NCBI RefSeq assembly: GCF_000619805.1
Contig: NZ_JHUV01000013.1
Location: 1-64,000 of the forward strand
DNA length: 64,000 bases
Direction: 5' to 3'
Source of the DNA: Sulfurihydrogenibium subterraneum DSM 15120
Lineage (GTDB): Bacteria > Aquificota > Aquificia > Aquificales > Hydrogenothermaceae
In this document: positions 50,385 through 60,734 of the stretch, piece after piece
Layout: each line of letters opens with the position of its first letter
Numbering within the stretch: position 1 is the first letter of the stretch
The notes under the pieces: generated by a model
Database searches by the model: none
What the model was told of the DNA's origin: nothing
The model's input: the letters and a program-made list of their open reading frames with translations, nothing else
Program-made: the position numbers and the translations under genes

Positions 50385-52121
50385 ATGGGATATATAATAA
50401 GAAAGAAAAAATCTACTGTAAACTTTACAGACTTGATTACAGAAAGACTTGGCATATCTATAGATGAGTTAAAACAGCTTCAAGAATTAGCATCTGAAAA
50501 AAAGAAAAGTGTACTTGAAATTCTTATTGAAAGAGGATATTCCGAAGAAGAAATTGCAAAAATAAAAGCTGAGTATTTCGGTTATACATACGATAAACTT
50601 ACAAACTATATACCTGAAGAATATTTAGTAAATCTCTTTGATAAAAATTATTTAAAAAACAGATTAATTTTGCCAATAAGTCTAAAAAACGATGTTTTAG
50701 TTATAGCTATGGCTGAACCATCGGATGTTCTAAGTTTAAATGAGATAATAGAAAAATTAAATAAGGAAGGTTATAAAATTGGGGAATTATCTGTTATTGT
50801 TACAACGAAAAATCAAATTTTAGAAAAAATAGATTCTATCTATGAAGAAAAAGAAAAGATTTCAAAGATATTGCACACTTTAAATAGTGTAACAGAAAGT
50901 ACAGTATTTAAAGATTTTAAGGCAGAGTTAGAAAAGGTTACAGAAACGAGCTCTCCTATAATTGCCCTTGCAAACCAAATAATAGAAGATGCTGTAAAAA
51001 GAGGTGCAAGTGATATTCACATTCAACCAACAGAATTAAACTTAAGAATAAGGTTCAGAGTGGATGGAGATTTGACAGACTATCTTGTTCTACCTAAATA
51101 TTTGAGTGATGCCATTGTATCAAGGTATAAGATTATGGCAGATATGAAAATAGACGAAAAAAGAGTTCCTCAAGATTCTAGGATAAATTATAATTTTTAC
51201 AATCCTGCATACAATATAGATTTAAGAGTATCAACTATACCAACTGTTTATGGTGAAGATCTTGTAATGAGAATATTGGATAAAAGTAATGTTATTTTAG
51301 ATTTAGATAAACTCGGATTTTCAGAAGAATACTTAAATTTATACAGAGAAACAATAAGAAAACCTTATGGAATAATACTTCATGTAGGACCAACTGGTTC
51401 TGGAAAAACAACAACTCTTTATTCTGCATTGAAAGAGATAGATACTCCGGATGTAAAAATACTAACAGTTGAAGACCCTGTTGAATATCAGTTAGGAGGT
51501 TCTATAGTTCAAACAAACATAAATCCCTCTGCAGGTTATACATTTGCAAGAGCAATAAGATCTTTTTTAAGACACGATCCGGATATTATTCTTGTTGGAG
51601 AAATTAGGGATGTTGAAACAGCAAAGACAGCTATAGAAGCATCTTTAACAGGTCACCTTGTTTTCTCAACACTTCATACAAACGATGCTGTAAGTACCAT
51701 AACAAGACTTGAAGAAATGGGAATAGAGACATATCTTTTAGCAGATTCTTTACTTTTAATCTGTGCCCAAAGATTAGTAAAAAGAATATGTAAAAATTGT
51801 AAGGAGGAATATAAACCTTCAAAAAAAGAAAGAATAATAATTGAAAATTCAGGTCTAGAGATAAATGAAAACACAAAAATATTTAGAGGAATCGGATGCC
51901 AAGTTTGCAATTTTACAGGCTATAAAGGAAGAACTGGAATACATGAACTTTTAAAAGTTGATGAAAATGTAAAATCTATGATTATAGAAGAAGCATCTAC
52001 AGAAACAATTAAAAAATACGCTCTAGAACACGGAATGAAAACATTAAGGCAAGATGGTATATTAAAAGTTCTACAAGGAATAACTACAGTTGAAGAAGTT
52101 ATAAAAAATACTTTAGAATAG
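50385..52121 (+). CDS. pilB: Type IV pilus / type II secretion assembly ATPase (PilB/GspE)
   Basis: A 578-residue hexameric ATPase powering pilus or pseudopilus extension. An N-terminal MshEN-type domain (about 10-150) binds c-di-GMP in some relatives. The ATPase core has RGASDIHIQP, Walker A GPTGSGKTTTLYSAL, Asp box LTVEDPVEYQ, Walker B DIILVGEIRD and STLHTNDAVSTITRL, with a zinc site (CKNC ... CQVC). The PilB and GspE alternatives are not separated by sequence alone. No pilC, pilQ or gsp genes are adjacent. Coupling to c-di-GMP would link it to the cyclase at 17450. Confidence 0.9.
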   Translation: MGYIIRKKKSTVNFTDLITERLGISIDELKQLQELASEKKKSVLEILIERGYSEEEIAKIKAEYFGYTYDKLTNYIPEEYLVNLFDKNYLKNRLILPISLKNDVLVIAMAEPSDVLSLNEIIEKLNKEGYKIGELSVIVTTKNQILEKIDSIYEEKEKISKILHTLNSVTESTVFKDFKAELEKVTETSSPIIALANQIIEDAVKRGASDIHIQPTELNLRIRFRVDGDLTDYLVLPKYLSDAIVSRYKIMADMKIDEKRVPQDSRINYNFYNPAYNIDLRVSTIPTVYGEDLVMRILDKSNVILDLDKLGFSEEYLNLYRETIRKPYGIILHVGPTGSGKTTTLYSALKEIDTPDVKILTVEDPVEYQLGGSIVQTNINPSAGYTFARAIRSFLRHDPDIILVGEIRDVETAKTAIEASLTGHLVFSTLHTNDAVSTITRLEEMGIETYLLADSLLLICAQRLVKRICKNCKEEYKPSKKERIIIENSGLEINENTKIFRGIGCQVCNFTGYKGRTGIHELLKVDENVKSMIIEEASTETIKKYALEHGMKTLRQDGILKVLQGITTVEEVIKNTLE

Positions 52122-52132
52122 TAAGAGGTGTT

Positions 52133-53284
52133 ATGGTACTAAAGGATTTTAGACTTAAACCAACTGACTTTACAATTGGAATTTTAGGTGGCGGTCAGCT
52201 TGCAAAGATGACAGCCGTTGAGGCAAGAAAACTGGGTTTAAATGTAATCTGTTTAGACCCGCACGAAAATGCCCCTGCTTCTATGGTAAGTCAGCAGATA
52301 GTAGGAAGTGTAAACGATAAAGAGAAACTTCACAAGTTAAATGCTTTATCTGACGTAATAACTTACGAAATTGAGCATATTAACACAGATATCTTAAAAG
52401 ATGCTCTACCACAGGATAAAGTTTTTCCTTCTATACAGGTATTAGAAACTCTGCAGGATAAATACAAACAAAGAAGCTTTTTCCAAAAATTTAACATTCC
52501 TATGCCAAAGTTTAAAGAAATTAAATCAATTCAAGAGTTAAAAGAATGTATCCCCTGCGTCCAGAAGGCAAAAGTGGGAGGATACGACGGAAGAGGTGTT
52601 GTAGTTTTAAAAAAAGAAGAAGATTTAGAAAAAGCTATAAATCAGCCTTCTTATGTTGAAGAGATTGTTGATATAGAAAAAGAGCTTGCGGTTATAGTTG
52701 TAAGGAATACAGATGGTGATGTAAAAGTATATCCTGTTGTTGAGATGGTTTTTAATCCTGATGGAAACCTTTTAGACTACCTTATATCTCCAGCTGATAT
52801 AGATGAGTTTACTTTTAAAGAAGCGCAGAACATAGCTATAGCCGCAGTTGAGTCGTTAAACGGCGTAGGCGTTTTCGGAGTCGAGCTATTTTTAGATAAG
52901 AAAGGAAAGGTTTTATTAAACGAGGTAGCTCCCAGAACCCACAACTCTGGACATTACACTATAGAAAGCTGTGAAACAAGCCAGTTTGAACAACTTGTAA
53001 GAGTTTTAACAAACCTTCCTTTAGGCTCTACCTATCAGTATTTACCAGCTTCCACTATTAACATTTTAGGAGAGTTTGGATACAAAGGAAAACCTATCTA
53101 TGAAAACCTTGATAAAGTTTTATCTATAGATGGTGTTTACGTTCACATATACGGCAAAAAAGAAACGTTTCCCCTGAGAAAAATGGGACACATAACAATT
53201 TTGGACTCTAACAGAGACAGATTATTAGAAAAAACAATAAAAGTCAAAAACTTAATAAAAGTAAAAGGTGAGGTTGAAATATGA
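52133..53284 (+). CDS. purK: N5-carboxyaminoimidazole ribonucleotide synthase
   Basis: PurK carboxylates aminoimidazole ribonucleotide with ATP and bicarbonate in purine synthesis. The 383-residue ATP-grasp protein has [59 protein letters not shown] and [10 protein letters not shown] in order. It overlaps purE by 4 bases, the standard pairing. Confidence 0.96.
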   Translation: MVLKDFRLKPTDFTIGILGGGQLAKMTAVEARKLGLNVICLDPHENAPASMVSQQIVGSVNDKEKLHKLNALSDVITYEIEHINTDILKDALPQDKVFPSIQVLETLQDKYKQRSFFQKFNIPMPKFKEIKSIQELKECIPCVQKAKVGGYDGRGVVVLKKEEDLEKAINQPSYVEEIVDIEKELAVIVVRNTDGDVKVYPVVEMVFNPDGNLLDYLISPADIDEFTFKEAQNIAIAAVESLNGVGVFGVELFLDKKGKVLLNEVAPRTHNSGHYTIESCETSQFEQLVRVLTNLPLGSTYQYLPASTINILGEFGYKGKPIYENLDKVLSIDGVYVHIYGKKETFPLRKMGHITILDSNRDRLLEKTIKVKNLIKVKGEVEI

Positions 53285-53793
53285 TAGGTATTATTATGGG
53301 GAGTGATTCAGACTTGCCTGTGATGAGTAAAGCTGCAGAAGTTTTAGACAAATTTGGCATAGATTACGAGATAACTATAGTATCAGCACATAGAACGCCT
53401 GATAGAATGTACACTTACGCAAAACAGGCAGAAGAAAGAGGAATTAAAGTTATAATAGCAGGTGCAGGAGGAGCTGCCCACCTTCCCGGTATGGTGGCAT
53501 CTTTAACCCATCTTCCTGTGATAGGAGTTCCAATAAAAACATCTTCTTTAAACGGCTTAGATTCTCTTTTATCAATCGTTCAGATGCCTGCTGGAATACC
53601 CGTTGCAACAGTAGCAATAAACAACGCAGAAAACGCAGCTCTCTTGGCTATTTCTATACTGGCAACCTCTAATCCTGACGTAGCAAAGAAGTTAAAAGAT
53701 TACAAAAACTCCCTTAAAGAGATGGTAGAAAGTAAAGCCAGAAAATTAGAAGAATTAGGTTATAAAGAGTACTTAGAAGCGATGAATGATTAA
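53281..53793 (+). CDS. purE: N5-carboxyaminoimidazole ribonucleotide mutase
   Basis: PurE converts N5-CAIR into CAIR. The 170-residue protein has [23 protein letters not shown] (active-site His), [17 protein letters not shown] and [20 protein letters not shown], matching class I PurE. It overlaps murB by 8 bases, so purine and wall genes are translated from one transcript. Confidence 0.97.
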   Translation: MIGIIMGSDSDLPVMSKAAEVLDKFGIDYEITIVSAHRTPDRMYTYAKQAEERGIKVIIAGAGGAAHLPGMVASLTHLPVIGVPIKTSSLNGLDSLLSIVQMPAGIPVATVAINNAENAALLAISILATSNPDVAKKLKDYKNSLKEMVESKARKLEELGYKEYLEAMND

Positions 53794-54652
53794 AATAGAA
53801 CATTTAAAAAACTTTAGTCTAAAAGATTTTTGCACTATAAAAGTAGGTGGAACAGGAAAGGTAGTTTTTTTTCCAAAAAATACTGAAGAAATCTCATTTT
53901 TAATAAAAGAGTACGGTATAAAAAATATCTTCCCCCTTGGAATAGGTAGCAATCTAATTTTTTCTGACGGGTTTATAGACAGAGTTTTTATCCATTCTAA
54001 AAACTTAAAACATTATGAAATAACTCAAAAAAACGATACATTTTACTTAACCTTAGAAGCAGGAGTAAGTTTTAAAACTATTAACAACATAGTAAAAAAA
54101 TACAACCTTGAAGGATTTGAAAATCTCTCTGGAATTCCTGCAACAGTTGGAGGAGCTGTTGCAATGAACGCAGGAGCTTACGGGTCAGAGATTTTTGATA
54201 TATTAGAAGAAGTATGGTGGATAGATAAGAACGGTAATTTAATACACTCAAAAAAACAGGATATAAAACACTCTTACAGATACTCTCAATTTCAAGAAGA
54301 AGGATTTGTTTACAAAGCAAAGATAAAATTGAAAAAAAGCGATAAAGATATTTTTCAAGTAATAAAACAACACCTTTTAGACAGAAACAAAAAACAACCC
54401 CTTGACTTACCAACTGCAGGGTCTACTTACAAAAATCCACCACAAACCTATGCAGGAAAACTTATAGAGCAGGTAGGACTAAAAGGCTACAGAATAAACG
54501 ATATAGGTTTTTCATCAAAACACGCAAACTTTTTAGTTAATTACAAAGACGCAAGATTTGAAGACTTAATAAATCTTCTTCAACTTGCCGAAAAGAAAGT
54601 ATACGAAACATTTGGAATAAAACTTGAAAGAGAGGTAAAGATAGTTGAGTAA
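53786..54652 (+). CDS. murB: UDP-N-acetylenolpyruvoylglucosamine reductase
   Basis: MurB makes UDP-MurNAc, using NADPH and FAD. The 288-residue protein has [46 protein letters not shown] (FAD site), YRYSQF, and TAGSTYKNP (catalytic Ser), with GYRIND. The short form without the longer insert is type II. It begins the division/wall cluster. Confidence 0.95.
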   Translation: MIKIEHLKNFSLKDFCTIKVGGTGKVVFFPKNTEEISFLIKEYGIKNIFPLGIGSNLIFSDGFIDRVFIHSKNLKHYEITQKNDTFYLTLEAGVSFKTINNIVKKYNLEGFENLSGIPATVGGAVAMNAGAYGSEIFDILEEVWWIDKNGNLIHSKKQDIKHSYRYSQFQEEGFVYKAKIKLKKSDKDIFQVIKQHLLDRNKKQPLDLPTAGSTYKNPPQTYAGKLIEQVGLKGYRINDIGFSSKHANFLVNYKDARFEDLINLLQLAEKKVYETFGIKLEREVKIVE

Positions 54653-55550
54653 AAAAATCGCACTTCTTTACGGAGGCTACTCAAGAGAAAGGGAAATATC
54701 TATAAAAAGTGGAAAAGCAGTTGAAGGATCTCTCCAAAGGTTAGGATACGATTACCAAGTTTTTGACCCAATTGAAAAAGATAAGTTTATAGAAAAAATA
54801 ATAGATTACAAACCAGATTTAGCATTTATAGCCCTTCACGGAAAAGGAGGAGAAGACGGAACTATCCAGTCTTTATTAGAATTTTTAGACATTCCTTACA
54901 CAGGTTCAGATTCAAAAACAAGCATGGTCTGTATGGATAAAGTCCTTACAAAGATGTATTTAGAAAAGTTTGGTATTAACACACCTAAATGGAACTTCTT
55001 TTTAAAAATAGAAGATGCACTGTCTTTTAAACCAGACTTTCCAGCTGTTGTAAAAGCTCCAAATGAAGGCTCTTCTATAGGCGTATACATAGTTAATAAT
55101 CAAGATGAGTATAAAAAAGCTATAGAAGAAGCATTTAAGTTAGATGAAAAAGTGTTAGTAGAACAGTTTATAAGAGGAAGAGAGTTGACTGTTGGAATAC
55201 TTGACGATGAAGTGTTTGATATAGTAGAAGTAGTTGTAGAAGAAGGGTTTTATGATTACCAGAACAAGTATATAACAGGAAAAACAAAGTATATCTGTCC
55301 TGCAGAGCTCCCCTCTCAAATCTACAAAACTGTCCAAAATATAGGATATCAAACATACAAAACTTTAAACTGTAAAGGACAGGCAAGAGTTGATATAATA
55401 TTAGATTATAGTTTAACACCATACGTTTTAGAAGTTAATACTATTCCTGGAATGACTGAGTTTAGCTTACTGCCAAAGGCAGCTGCTGTAAAAGGAATCT
55501 CATTTGACCAGTTGGTAGAAAGAATAATAAAAAGTGGTTTGAAAAAATGA
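54645..55550 (+). CDS. ddl: D-alanine-D-alanine ligase
   Basis: Ddl makes the D-Ala-D-Ala dipeptide of peptidoglycan. The 301-residue ATP-grasp protein has LYGGYSREREISIKSG, ALHGKGGEDGTIQSLL, YTGSDSKTSMVCMDK, KAPNEGSSIGVY and LEVNTIPGMTEFSLLPKAA. The start is TTG at 54645, inside the end of murB. It overlaps ftsQ by 4 bases. Confidence 0.96.
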   Translation: MSKKIALLYGGYSREREISIKSGKAVEGSLQRLGYDYQVFDPIEKDKFIEKIIDYKPDLAFIALHGKGGEDGTIQSLLEFLDIPYTGSDSKTSMVCMDKVLTKMYLEKFGINTPKWNFFLKIEDALSFKPDFPAVVKAPNEGSSIGVYIVNNQDEYKKAIEEAFKLDEKVLVEQFIRGRELTVGILDDEVFDIVEVVVEEGFYDYQNKYITGKTKYICPAELPSQIYKTVQNIGYQTYKTLNCKGQARVDIILDYSLTPYVLEVNTIPGMTEFSLLPKAAAVKGISFDQLVERIIKSGLKK

Positions 55551-56212
55551 TAAAAAAAGTTATTGTCGTTGCTTTATGGATTAGCATATGTGCAGTAGTA
55601 GGGTATATGTCACCTACTTTGCCTCTTGTTAAAGATGTTATATCTATAAAAACTATTAACGTAAAAGGTACAGATAAGTTTAAAGAAGAAGATATAAAAC
55701 AGATTTTTAAAAGTCAAAACTGGTTTTTCATATCAGAAAATAATATTAACGAAAAATTAAAACAATATCCTTTTGTAAAAAATGTAAGTGTTTATAAACC
55801 ACAAATAGGGCAGATAGATTTAGTTGTAGAAGAAAGAAAACCTTTTGCCATTTTATCTATAAATGGTAAAAGCTACATAGTTGATGATGAAGGTAAAATA
55901 TTAGACTATGAAAACTTTAACAAAGATAATTTACTTAAAATAAATGTTGTAGAACAAAAATTTTTGTCTTATAAAGAGGTTTTTTCTAAAATAGAAAAAT
56001 TAGTAAATAATCTTGGAATTAAGCCTAAAGAAATAACTATTTCTAAGGCAGAGTTGGCAGTATTAACAGATCAAAATAACATGCTAGTATTCTCCATAGA
56101 AAATTTAGAAGAAGAATTAAAAAAAGCAAAAATATTTTTTGCAAAGAATAGCATAGGAAACTATACTTATTTAAATTTTAGTTTTGACGAAATGATTATA
56201 GCAAAAAAATAA
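55547..56212 (+). CDS. ftsQ: Cell division protein FtsQ/DivIB-like
   Basis: A 221-residue protein with a single N-terminal membrane segment (about 3-25) and a periplasmic POTRA domain (about 32-100), including ISIKTINVKGTDKFKEEDIKQIF and YPFVKNVSVYKPQIGQIDLVVEERKPFA. FtsQ connects early and late division proteins. Sequence conservation in the family is low, but the position between ddl and ftsA supports the call. Confidence 0.88.
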   Translation: MIKKVIVVALWISICAVVGYMSPTLPLVKDVISIKTINVKGTDKFKEEDIKQIFKSQNWFFISENNINEKLKQYPFVKNVSVYKPQIGQIDLVVEERKPFAILSINGKSYIVDDEGKILDYENFNKDNLLKINVVEQKFLSYKEVFSKIEKLVNNLGIKPKEITISKAELAVLTDQNNMLVFSIENLEEELKKAKIFFAKNSIGNYTYLNFSFDEMIIAKK

Positions 56213-56224
56213 ATGGAGTTTGAG

Positions 56225-57469
56225 ATGGCAAAGAGTAAAATTTTTGTTGCTTTAGATGTAGGAAGTAGTAAGATATCTACAATATTTGGAGATTTAGATG
56301 AAATAGGTAATCTATACGTTATTGGCTCAGGAGAATCATTATCAAAAGGTATAGAAAAAGGAACAGTAATTAGCCCGTCAGATGCTATAAAATCCATAAA
56401 AGAGAGTATAACAACAGGTGAAAATGCATCCGGATTTAAAGTAAGTGCTGTTTTAGTTAATATTGGTGGACAACATATAGAAGCAAAAAAAGAGAAGGAA
56501 AGTATAGCTTTTTCAATGCCAAACAAAGAGATAGAGAAAAATGATGTAAATTCTTTAATAGAAAAAATTAACTCAAAATATCAGAGCGATTCTACAACAA
56601 TTCTTCATATTATCCCTACAAAGTACATTTTAGACGATGAAGATATCGTATACGACCCTATAGGATTAATAGGAAGTAAATTAACAGGAGAGTTTACAGT
56701 TATTACGATAAAAACTAGCACATACAATAATATAAAAAAAATTATTGAATCTACAGGATTAAGAATTATAGATACAATAGTTAATTCATTAGCTTCCGCA
56801 ACTTCTGTGTTATATCCTGAAGAAAAAGAATTAGGAGTTGCTCTTATAGATATAGGTGGGAGTTTAAGTGATATAGCTATATATAAAAACGGTTCTTTAG
56901 AAATGCTTAAATCTATACCATTAGGTGGTTCCTTAATTACAAAGGATATAGCCTTTAGATTCAAAATATCTAAAGAGTTAGCAGAGAGTGTAAAAATCCA
57001 TTATGGAATGGCAAGTACAGAATTTTTAGAGATAAATGATTACATAGAAGTGCCTTTTAGGGAGAATGAAGAAAGCATAAAAATTGAGAGAAAAGATTTA
57101 GTTGAAACAATAGAATGGCGATTGACAGAAATATTTGAGCTACTCAGGAAAGAACTTGAAAAATCTGGATTGTACGATAAATTAACTAGTGGCATCGTAT
57201 TAACAGGAGGTGTTGCAAATACACCATACATTCAAGATTTAGCTGAAAGAGTGTTTGAAAAAGATGTTAGAATAGGAAAACCTAAAGAGTTCAAGTGCTT
57301 TAGTGAAAAACTTTACAGCCCACAATATTCAACAGCAATAGGAATGTTACAATTTATGTCAAACACCTTAGAAAAAACCGAAATACAATATAATAATAAT
57401 GATAAAAATTTATTAAACATTGAAGGTGTAATTAATAAAATATTTAATAAATTTAAAGAAATGTTTTAA
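56225..57469 (+). CDS. ftsA: Cell division protein FtsA
   Basis: A 414-residue actin-like protein that anchors FtsZ to the membrane. IFVALDVGSSKISTIFGDL is the phosphate-1 loop, ALIDIGGSLSDIAIYKNGSL the phosphate-2 loop, and GIVLTGGVANTPYIQDL the adenosine loop. The C-terminal end NKIFNKFKEMF is a good amphipathic membrane-targeting helix. ATG at 56225 has GGAG six bases before it; an in-frame ATG at 56213 overlaps the ftsQ end. Confidence 0.95.
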   Translation: MAKSKIFVALDVGSSKISTIFGDLDEIGNLYVIGSGESLSKGIEKGTVISPSDAIKSIKESITTGENASGFKVSAVLVNIGGQHIEAKKEKESIAFSMPNKEIEKNDVNSLIEKINSKYQSDSTTILHIIPTKYILDDEDIVYDPIGLIGSKLTGEFTVITIKTSTYNNIKKIIESTGLRIIDTIVNSLASATSVLYPEEKELGVALIDIGGSLSDIAIYKNGSLEMLKSIPLGGSLITKDIAFRFKISKELAESVKIHYGMASTEFLEINDYIEVPFRENEESIKIERKDLVETIEWRLTEIFELLRKELEKSGLYDKLTSGIVLTGGVANTPYIQDLAERVFEKDVRIGKPKEFKCFSEKLYSPQYSTAIGMLQFMSNTLEKTEIQYNNNDKNLLNIEGVINKIFNKFKEMF

Positions 57470-57480
57470 GGGAGGAAATT

Positions 57481-58608
57481 ATGGAAATTAATTACGATGC
57501 AAAAAATCCAACAAAGATAAAAGTTTTCGGTGTAGGAGGAGGAGGAAGTAATGCAGTCGCAAGAATGTACCAAGAAGGATTACAGGACGTAGAATTATAT
57601 ATAGTTAACACAGATTTACAACATTTAAACTTTTTACCTGTTCCCAACAAGATTCACATAGGAGAGAGTATCAGTAAAGGATTAGGAGCTGGGTCAAAAC
57701 CAGAAATTGGCAGAGAAGCTGCAATAGAAAATTTAGATAAGATAAAAGAAGCACTGGAAGGTGCTGATATGGTATTTATTGCAGCTGGTTTAGGAGGAGG
57801 TACTGGAACTGGTGCAAGCCCAGTAATAGCTCAAGCAGCTAAGGAAATGGGAATTCTTACAGTAGCTGTTGTTACAAAACCTTTTAGCTTTGAAGGTAAA
57901 ATAAGACAAAAAATAGCAGAGGAAGGTTTATCACAGCTAAGAGAAAAAGTTGATACTTATTTAGTAATTCATAACGATAGACTATTACAAGTTGCTGGGA
58001 AAAATGTATCATTTGCTCAAGCTTTTAAACTTGTAGACAGCATTCTTTATAAATCTGTTAAAGGAATAACAGACCTAATATTAGTTCCTGCATTAGTTAA
58101 CCCTGACTTTGCAGATGTTAAAACTGTAATGGAAGATGCAGGAAAAGCACTTATTGGTGTTGGTTCTGCTAGAGGTGAGAATAAAATAGAAGATGCTGTA
58201 ATGTCCGCAACTACATCTCCATTATTAGAAGGAACTTCTATACAAGGCGCAAGAAGATTGCTTATAAATGTAGAAGTTAGTCCAGATTTATCTTTCCAGG
58301 AAGTTAATGAAGCAGTTTCTCAAATAAGAGAACTTGCCCACGAAGAAGCTCATATAATATTCGGTGCAGCGATTATAAACGACACAGAAGACGAAATAAA
58401 AATTACAGTAATCGCCACCGACTTTGAAAGTGAAGCAAAAAAAGAAGCTAAACAAGAACAACCTAAATTAAAAAAGCCAGTTAATATAGAGAAAATATCT
58501 TCTGAAGAAAGAAAAGAAGAAATAGTAAAATCTGATTTAAAATCAGACGAGCTTTCTTACGATGACCTTGAAATTCCACCTTGGATAAGGAAAGGAAGAG
58601 GTGGTTAA
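57481..58608 (+). CDS. ftsZ: Cell division GTPase FtsZ
   Basis: A 375-residue tubulin-like GTPase that forms the division ring. KVFGVGGGGSNAVARM and AAGLGGGTGTGASPVIAQ (tubulin signature) are present, with VTKPFSFEGKIR and NPDFADVKTVM. After a charged linker (about 315-355) the conserved tail LEIPPWIRKGR should bind FtsA. GGGAGG precedes the ATG. Confidence 0.98.
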   Translation: MEINYDAKNPTKIKVFGVGGGGSNAVARMYQEGLQDVELYIVNTDLQHLNFLPVPNKIHIGESISKGLGAGSKPEIGREAAIENLDKIKEALEGADMVFIAAGLGGGTGTGASPVIAQAAKEMGILTVAVVTKPFSFEGKIRQKIAEEGLSQLREKVDTYLVIHNDRLLQVAGKNVSFAQAFKLVDSILYKSVKGITDLILVPALVNPDFADVKTVMEDAGKALIGVGSARGENKIEDAVMSATTSPLLEGTSIQGARRLLINVEVSPDLSFQEVNEAVSQIRELAHEEAHIIFGAAIINDTEDEIKITVIATDFESEAKKEAKQEQPKLKKPVNIEKISSEERKEEIVKSDLKSDELSYDDLEIPPWIRKGRGG

Positions 58609-58610
58609 TA

Positions 58611-59126
58611 TTGTCAATAGGTTTAGCTAATCTAATTACACTATCAAGGTTAGCTTTAATACCCTTTATAATCTATTTTATTTTAGAGGATAAATATTTT
58701 CTTTCAGGATTTTTAGTCTTATTGGCCATTATTTCAGATTATCTTGATGGAATAGTGGCAAGGTTATCAAACGATGTAACAAAACACGGAGAGCTTTTAG
58801 ACCCTGCAGTAGATAAAATATTTACAGTATCTGTACTTACTGCCTTTGTATCAAAACATTACATATCTCCTTTTGAAGTTTTTCTTATGGTATCACGAGA
58901 AATGTTGGTAACTTGGGTTAGAAGTGTTATGGTTAATAAAGGTGTTGTTATTCCTGCATTTTTTCTTGGAAAAGTTAAAACCACTCTTCAACTTGCCGCA
59001 ATTTTACTTTTAGCACTCAACTTTATAGACTATGGAACCATTCTTTTGTGGTTTTCTATTTTTGTTGCATATATAAGTGGATTTGAGTATTTTATGATCT
59101 TTTATAAGGAGAAAGCGTGGAAGTAA
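58611..59126 (+). CDS. pgsA: CDP-diacylglycerol-glycerol-3-phosphate 3-phosphatidyltransferase
   Basis: PgsA makes phosphatidylglycerophosphate, the precursor of phosphatidylglycerol (also the lipid donor for Lgt). The CDP-alcohol phosphatidyltransferase motif is visible: DYLDGIVARLSN, then HGELLDPAVDKIF with the spaced Asp residues. About four to five membrane segments. I chose the TTG at 58611 (GAGGTGG upstream, giving MSIGLANLITLSRL, 171 residues); a TTG at 58581 would overlap ftsZ by 28 bases without a ribosome site. Confidence 0.93.
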   Translation: MSIGLANLITLSRLALIPFIIYFILEDKYFLSGFLVLLAIISDYLDGIVARLSNDVTKHGELLDPAVDKIFTVSVLTAFVSKHYISPFEVFLMVSREMLVTWVRSVMVNKGVVIPAFFLGKVKTTLQLAAILLLALNFIDYGTILLWFSIFVAYISGFEYFMIFYKEKAWK

Positions 59127-59707
59127 ATAGTTTTTTTATATATGTAATAGCAACATACTTAATAGGGTCTATTCCTTTTGGGTTAATAATAGGAAAACTT
59201 TTTGGTAAAGATGTAAGAAAAGAAGGAAGTGGAAACATAGGAGCTACAAACGTAACAAGGGTTATAGGAAAAAAGGCTGGAATATTTGTTTTGCTGCTTG
59301 ATGCTATAAAAGGATTTTTTCCAGTTTACGTTGCAAAGTATTATTTTCCCTCAAAATATATATCTATTATAGCTTTAACAGCAGTTATTGGACATTGCTT
59401 TTCAATCTATCTTAAATTTAAAGGTGGTAAGGGTGTGGCTACCGCTTTTGGAGTTTTGTTAGCACTTTCTTCAAAGACAGCTCTGATAGTTTTAACTTTT
59501 TGGTTAGGTGTTTTTTTAACTACAGGTTATGTTTCGTTAGCATCTGTACTGTCAGCAGGTATTTCTTGGTCGGTAATTCATGTTTTATTAGATGATATAA
59601 ATTATACTTTTGCCAGCTTCTTTATAGCCATAATTATAATATTTAAACATAAGAGCAATTTAGATAGATTTTTAGAAGGTAAAGAAAATAGATTTATACA
59701 TAAATAA
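59117..59707 (+). CDS. plsY: Acyl-phosphate glycerol-3-phosphate acyltransferase PlsY
   Basis: PlsY acylates glycerol 3-phosphate from acyl-phosphate, the first step of phospholipid synthesis. The 196-residue polytopic protein has the three family motifs: GSGNIGATNVTRV, GHCFSIYLKFKGGKGVATAFG, and a C-terminal HKSNLDRFLEGKENR. The start is GTG at 59117, overlapping pgsA by 10 bases with AAGGAG upstream. Confidence 0.96.
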   Translation: MEVNSFFIYVIATYLIGSIPFGLIIGKLFGKDVRKEGSGNIGATNVTRVIGKKAGIFVLLLDAIKGFFPVYVAKYYFPSKYISIIALTAVIGHCFSIYLKFKGGKGVATAFGVLLALSSKTALIVLTFWLGVFLTTGYVSLASVLSAGISWSVIHVLLDDINYTFASFFIAIIIIFKHKSNLDRFLEGKENRFIHK

Positions 59708-59708
59708 A

Positions 59709-59732
59709 AACCTCCCCTTAAAGGGAAGGTTT
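59709..59732. terminator. Bidirectional terminator between plsY and htpX
   Basis: AACCTCCCC and GGGAAGGTT pair with one mismatch around TTAAA, flanked by A-runs on the left and T-runs on the right. Stops of both convergent genes lie within ten bases. Confidence 0.6.
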
Positions 59733-59739
59733 GTTTAGA

Positions 59740-60633
59740 TTAAGCGAAATTATACCCATAACTCATTTTTTTTGCTAACTCTTCCAGTCTTCTTATTCTC
59801 TCCTCTGTTGGAGGGTGAGTGGAAAATAGTTTCACTATTGTGTCTACTCTTAATGGGTTAACAATCATCATATGAGCTGTACCAGGATTAACCTCTTGAC
59901 TTGCTAATTGCTGTAATTCTGGATTATGAGCCATCTCTTCTAACTTTCTTAGAGCGTTTGCAAGACATAAAGGACAACCAGATATTTTAGCTCCTGTTTC
60001 ATCTGCTATAAACTCTCTTGACCTTGAAATAGCCATTTGAATTAACGTTGCTGCCAATGGTGCAACAATAAATAATATTACAGAACCTATAATATTTGCC
60101 AACGTATTATTGTTCTCTTCATCTTTGCCACCTAAGAAAGCTGTATAGTATGCCATATTAGCAAGCATAGATATAGCTCCACCAATTGTAGCTGCTATAG
60201 AAGATATTAATATGTCTCTATTTTTAATGTGTCCTAACTCGTGTGCTAAAACGCCTCTTAATTCATCTCTGTTTAATATTTGTAAAATCCCTGATGTAAC
60301 AGCTACAGCAGCGTGATTTGGGTCTCTACCAGTTGCAAAAGCGTTAGGTACGTGTATTGGTGCTAAGTAAATCTTGGGTTTAGGTATACCTGCTTTTCTT
60401 GCAAGTTCTTCTACCATTTGATGTAGCCAAGGAGCTTCTTCGTAAGGTATTTCCCTTGCTCCATACATAGCCAATGCCATTTTGTCGGAGAAAAAGTATG
60501 CAAAAAAGTTCATTATAAGTGCAACTACAAAAGCTACTATCATACCTTGTTTTCCAGCTACTAAGTGTCCTATTGCAAGGAACATACCTGTAAGGACACC
60601 AAGTAGTAAAACTGTTTTCAACTGGTTTACCAT
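59740..60633 (-). CDS. htpX: Membrane protease HtpX
   Basis: A 297-residue M48 zinc protease of membrane quality control. Two N-terminal membrane helices (about 5-55), then NAFATGRDPNHAAVAVTSG, the zinc motif VLAHELGHIKNRD (HExxH), two more helices, and SRSREFIADETGAKISG with the zinc-ligand Glu. Length matches the family. GGGAGG precedes the start. It lies downstream of dnaK on the same strand but behind a terminator. Confidence 0.96.
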   Translation of the reverse strand: MVNQLKTVLLLGVLTGMFLAIGHLVAGKQGMIVAFVVALIMNFFAYFFSDKMALAMYGAREIPYEEAPWLHQMVEELARKAGIPKPKIYLAPIHVPNAFATGRDPNHAAVAVTSGILQILNRDELRGVLAHELGHIKNRDILISSIAATIGGAISMLANMAYYTAFLGGKDEENNNTLANIIGSVILFIVAPLAATLIQMAISRSREFIADETGAKISGCPLCLANALRKLEEMAHNPELQQLASQEVNPGTAHMMIVNPLRVDTIVKLFSTHPPTEERIRRLEELAKKMSYGYNFA

Positions 60634-60673
60634 TTAGTACCTCCCTTTAAAATTTTTCCTCAATAAATATAAA

Positions 60674-60705
60674 AGGGGAATCGGATTTTTTCAACCGATT
60701 CCCCT
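60674..60705 (-). terminator. Strong terminator after dnaK
   Basis: AGGGGAATCGG and CCGATTCCCCT form a perfect 11-bp stem with a 10-base loop. On the minus strand TTTTATA follows. It separates dnaK from htpX. Confidence 0.85.
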
Positions 60706-60734
60706 CATATTTTTTGTAAATGTTTTGTAAACGA

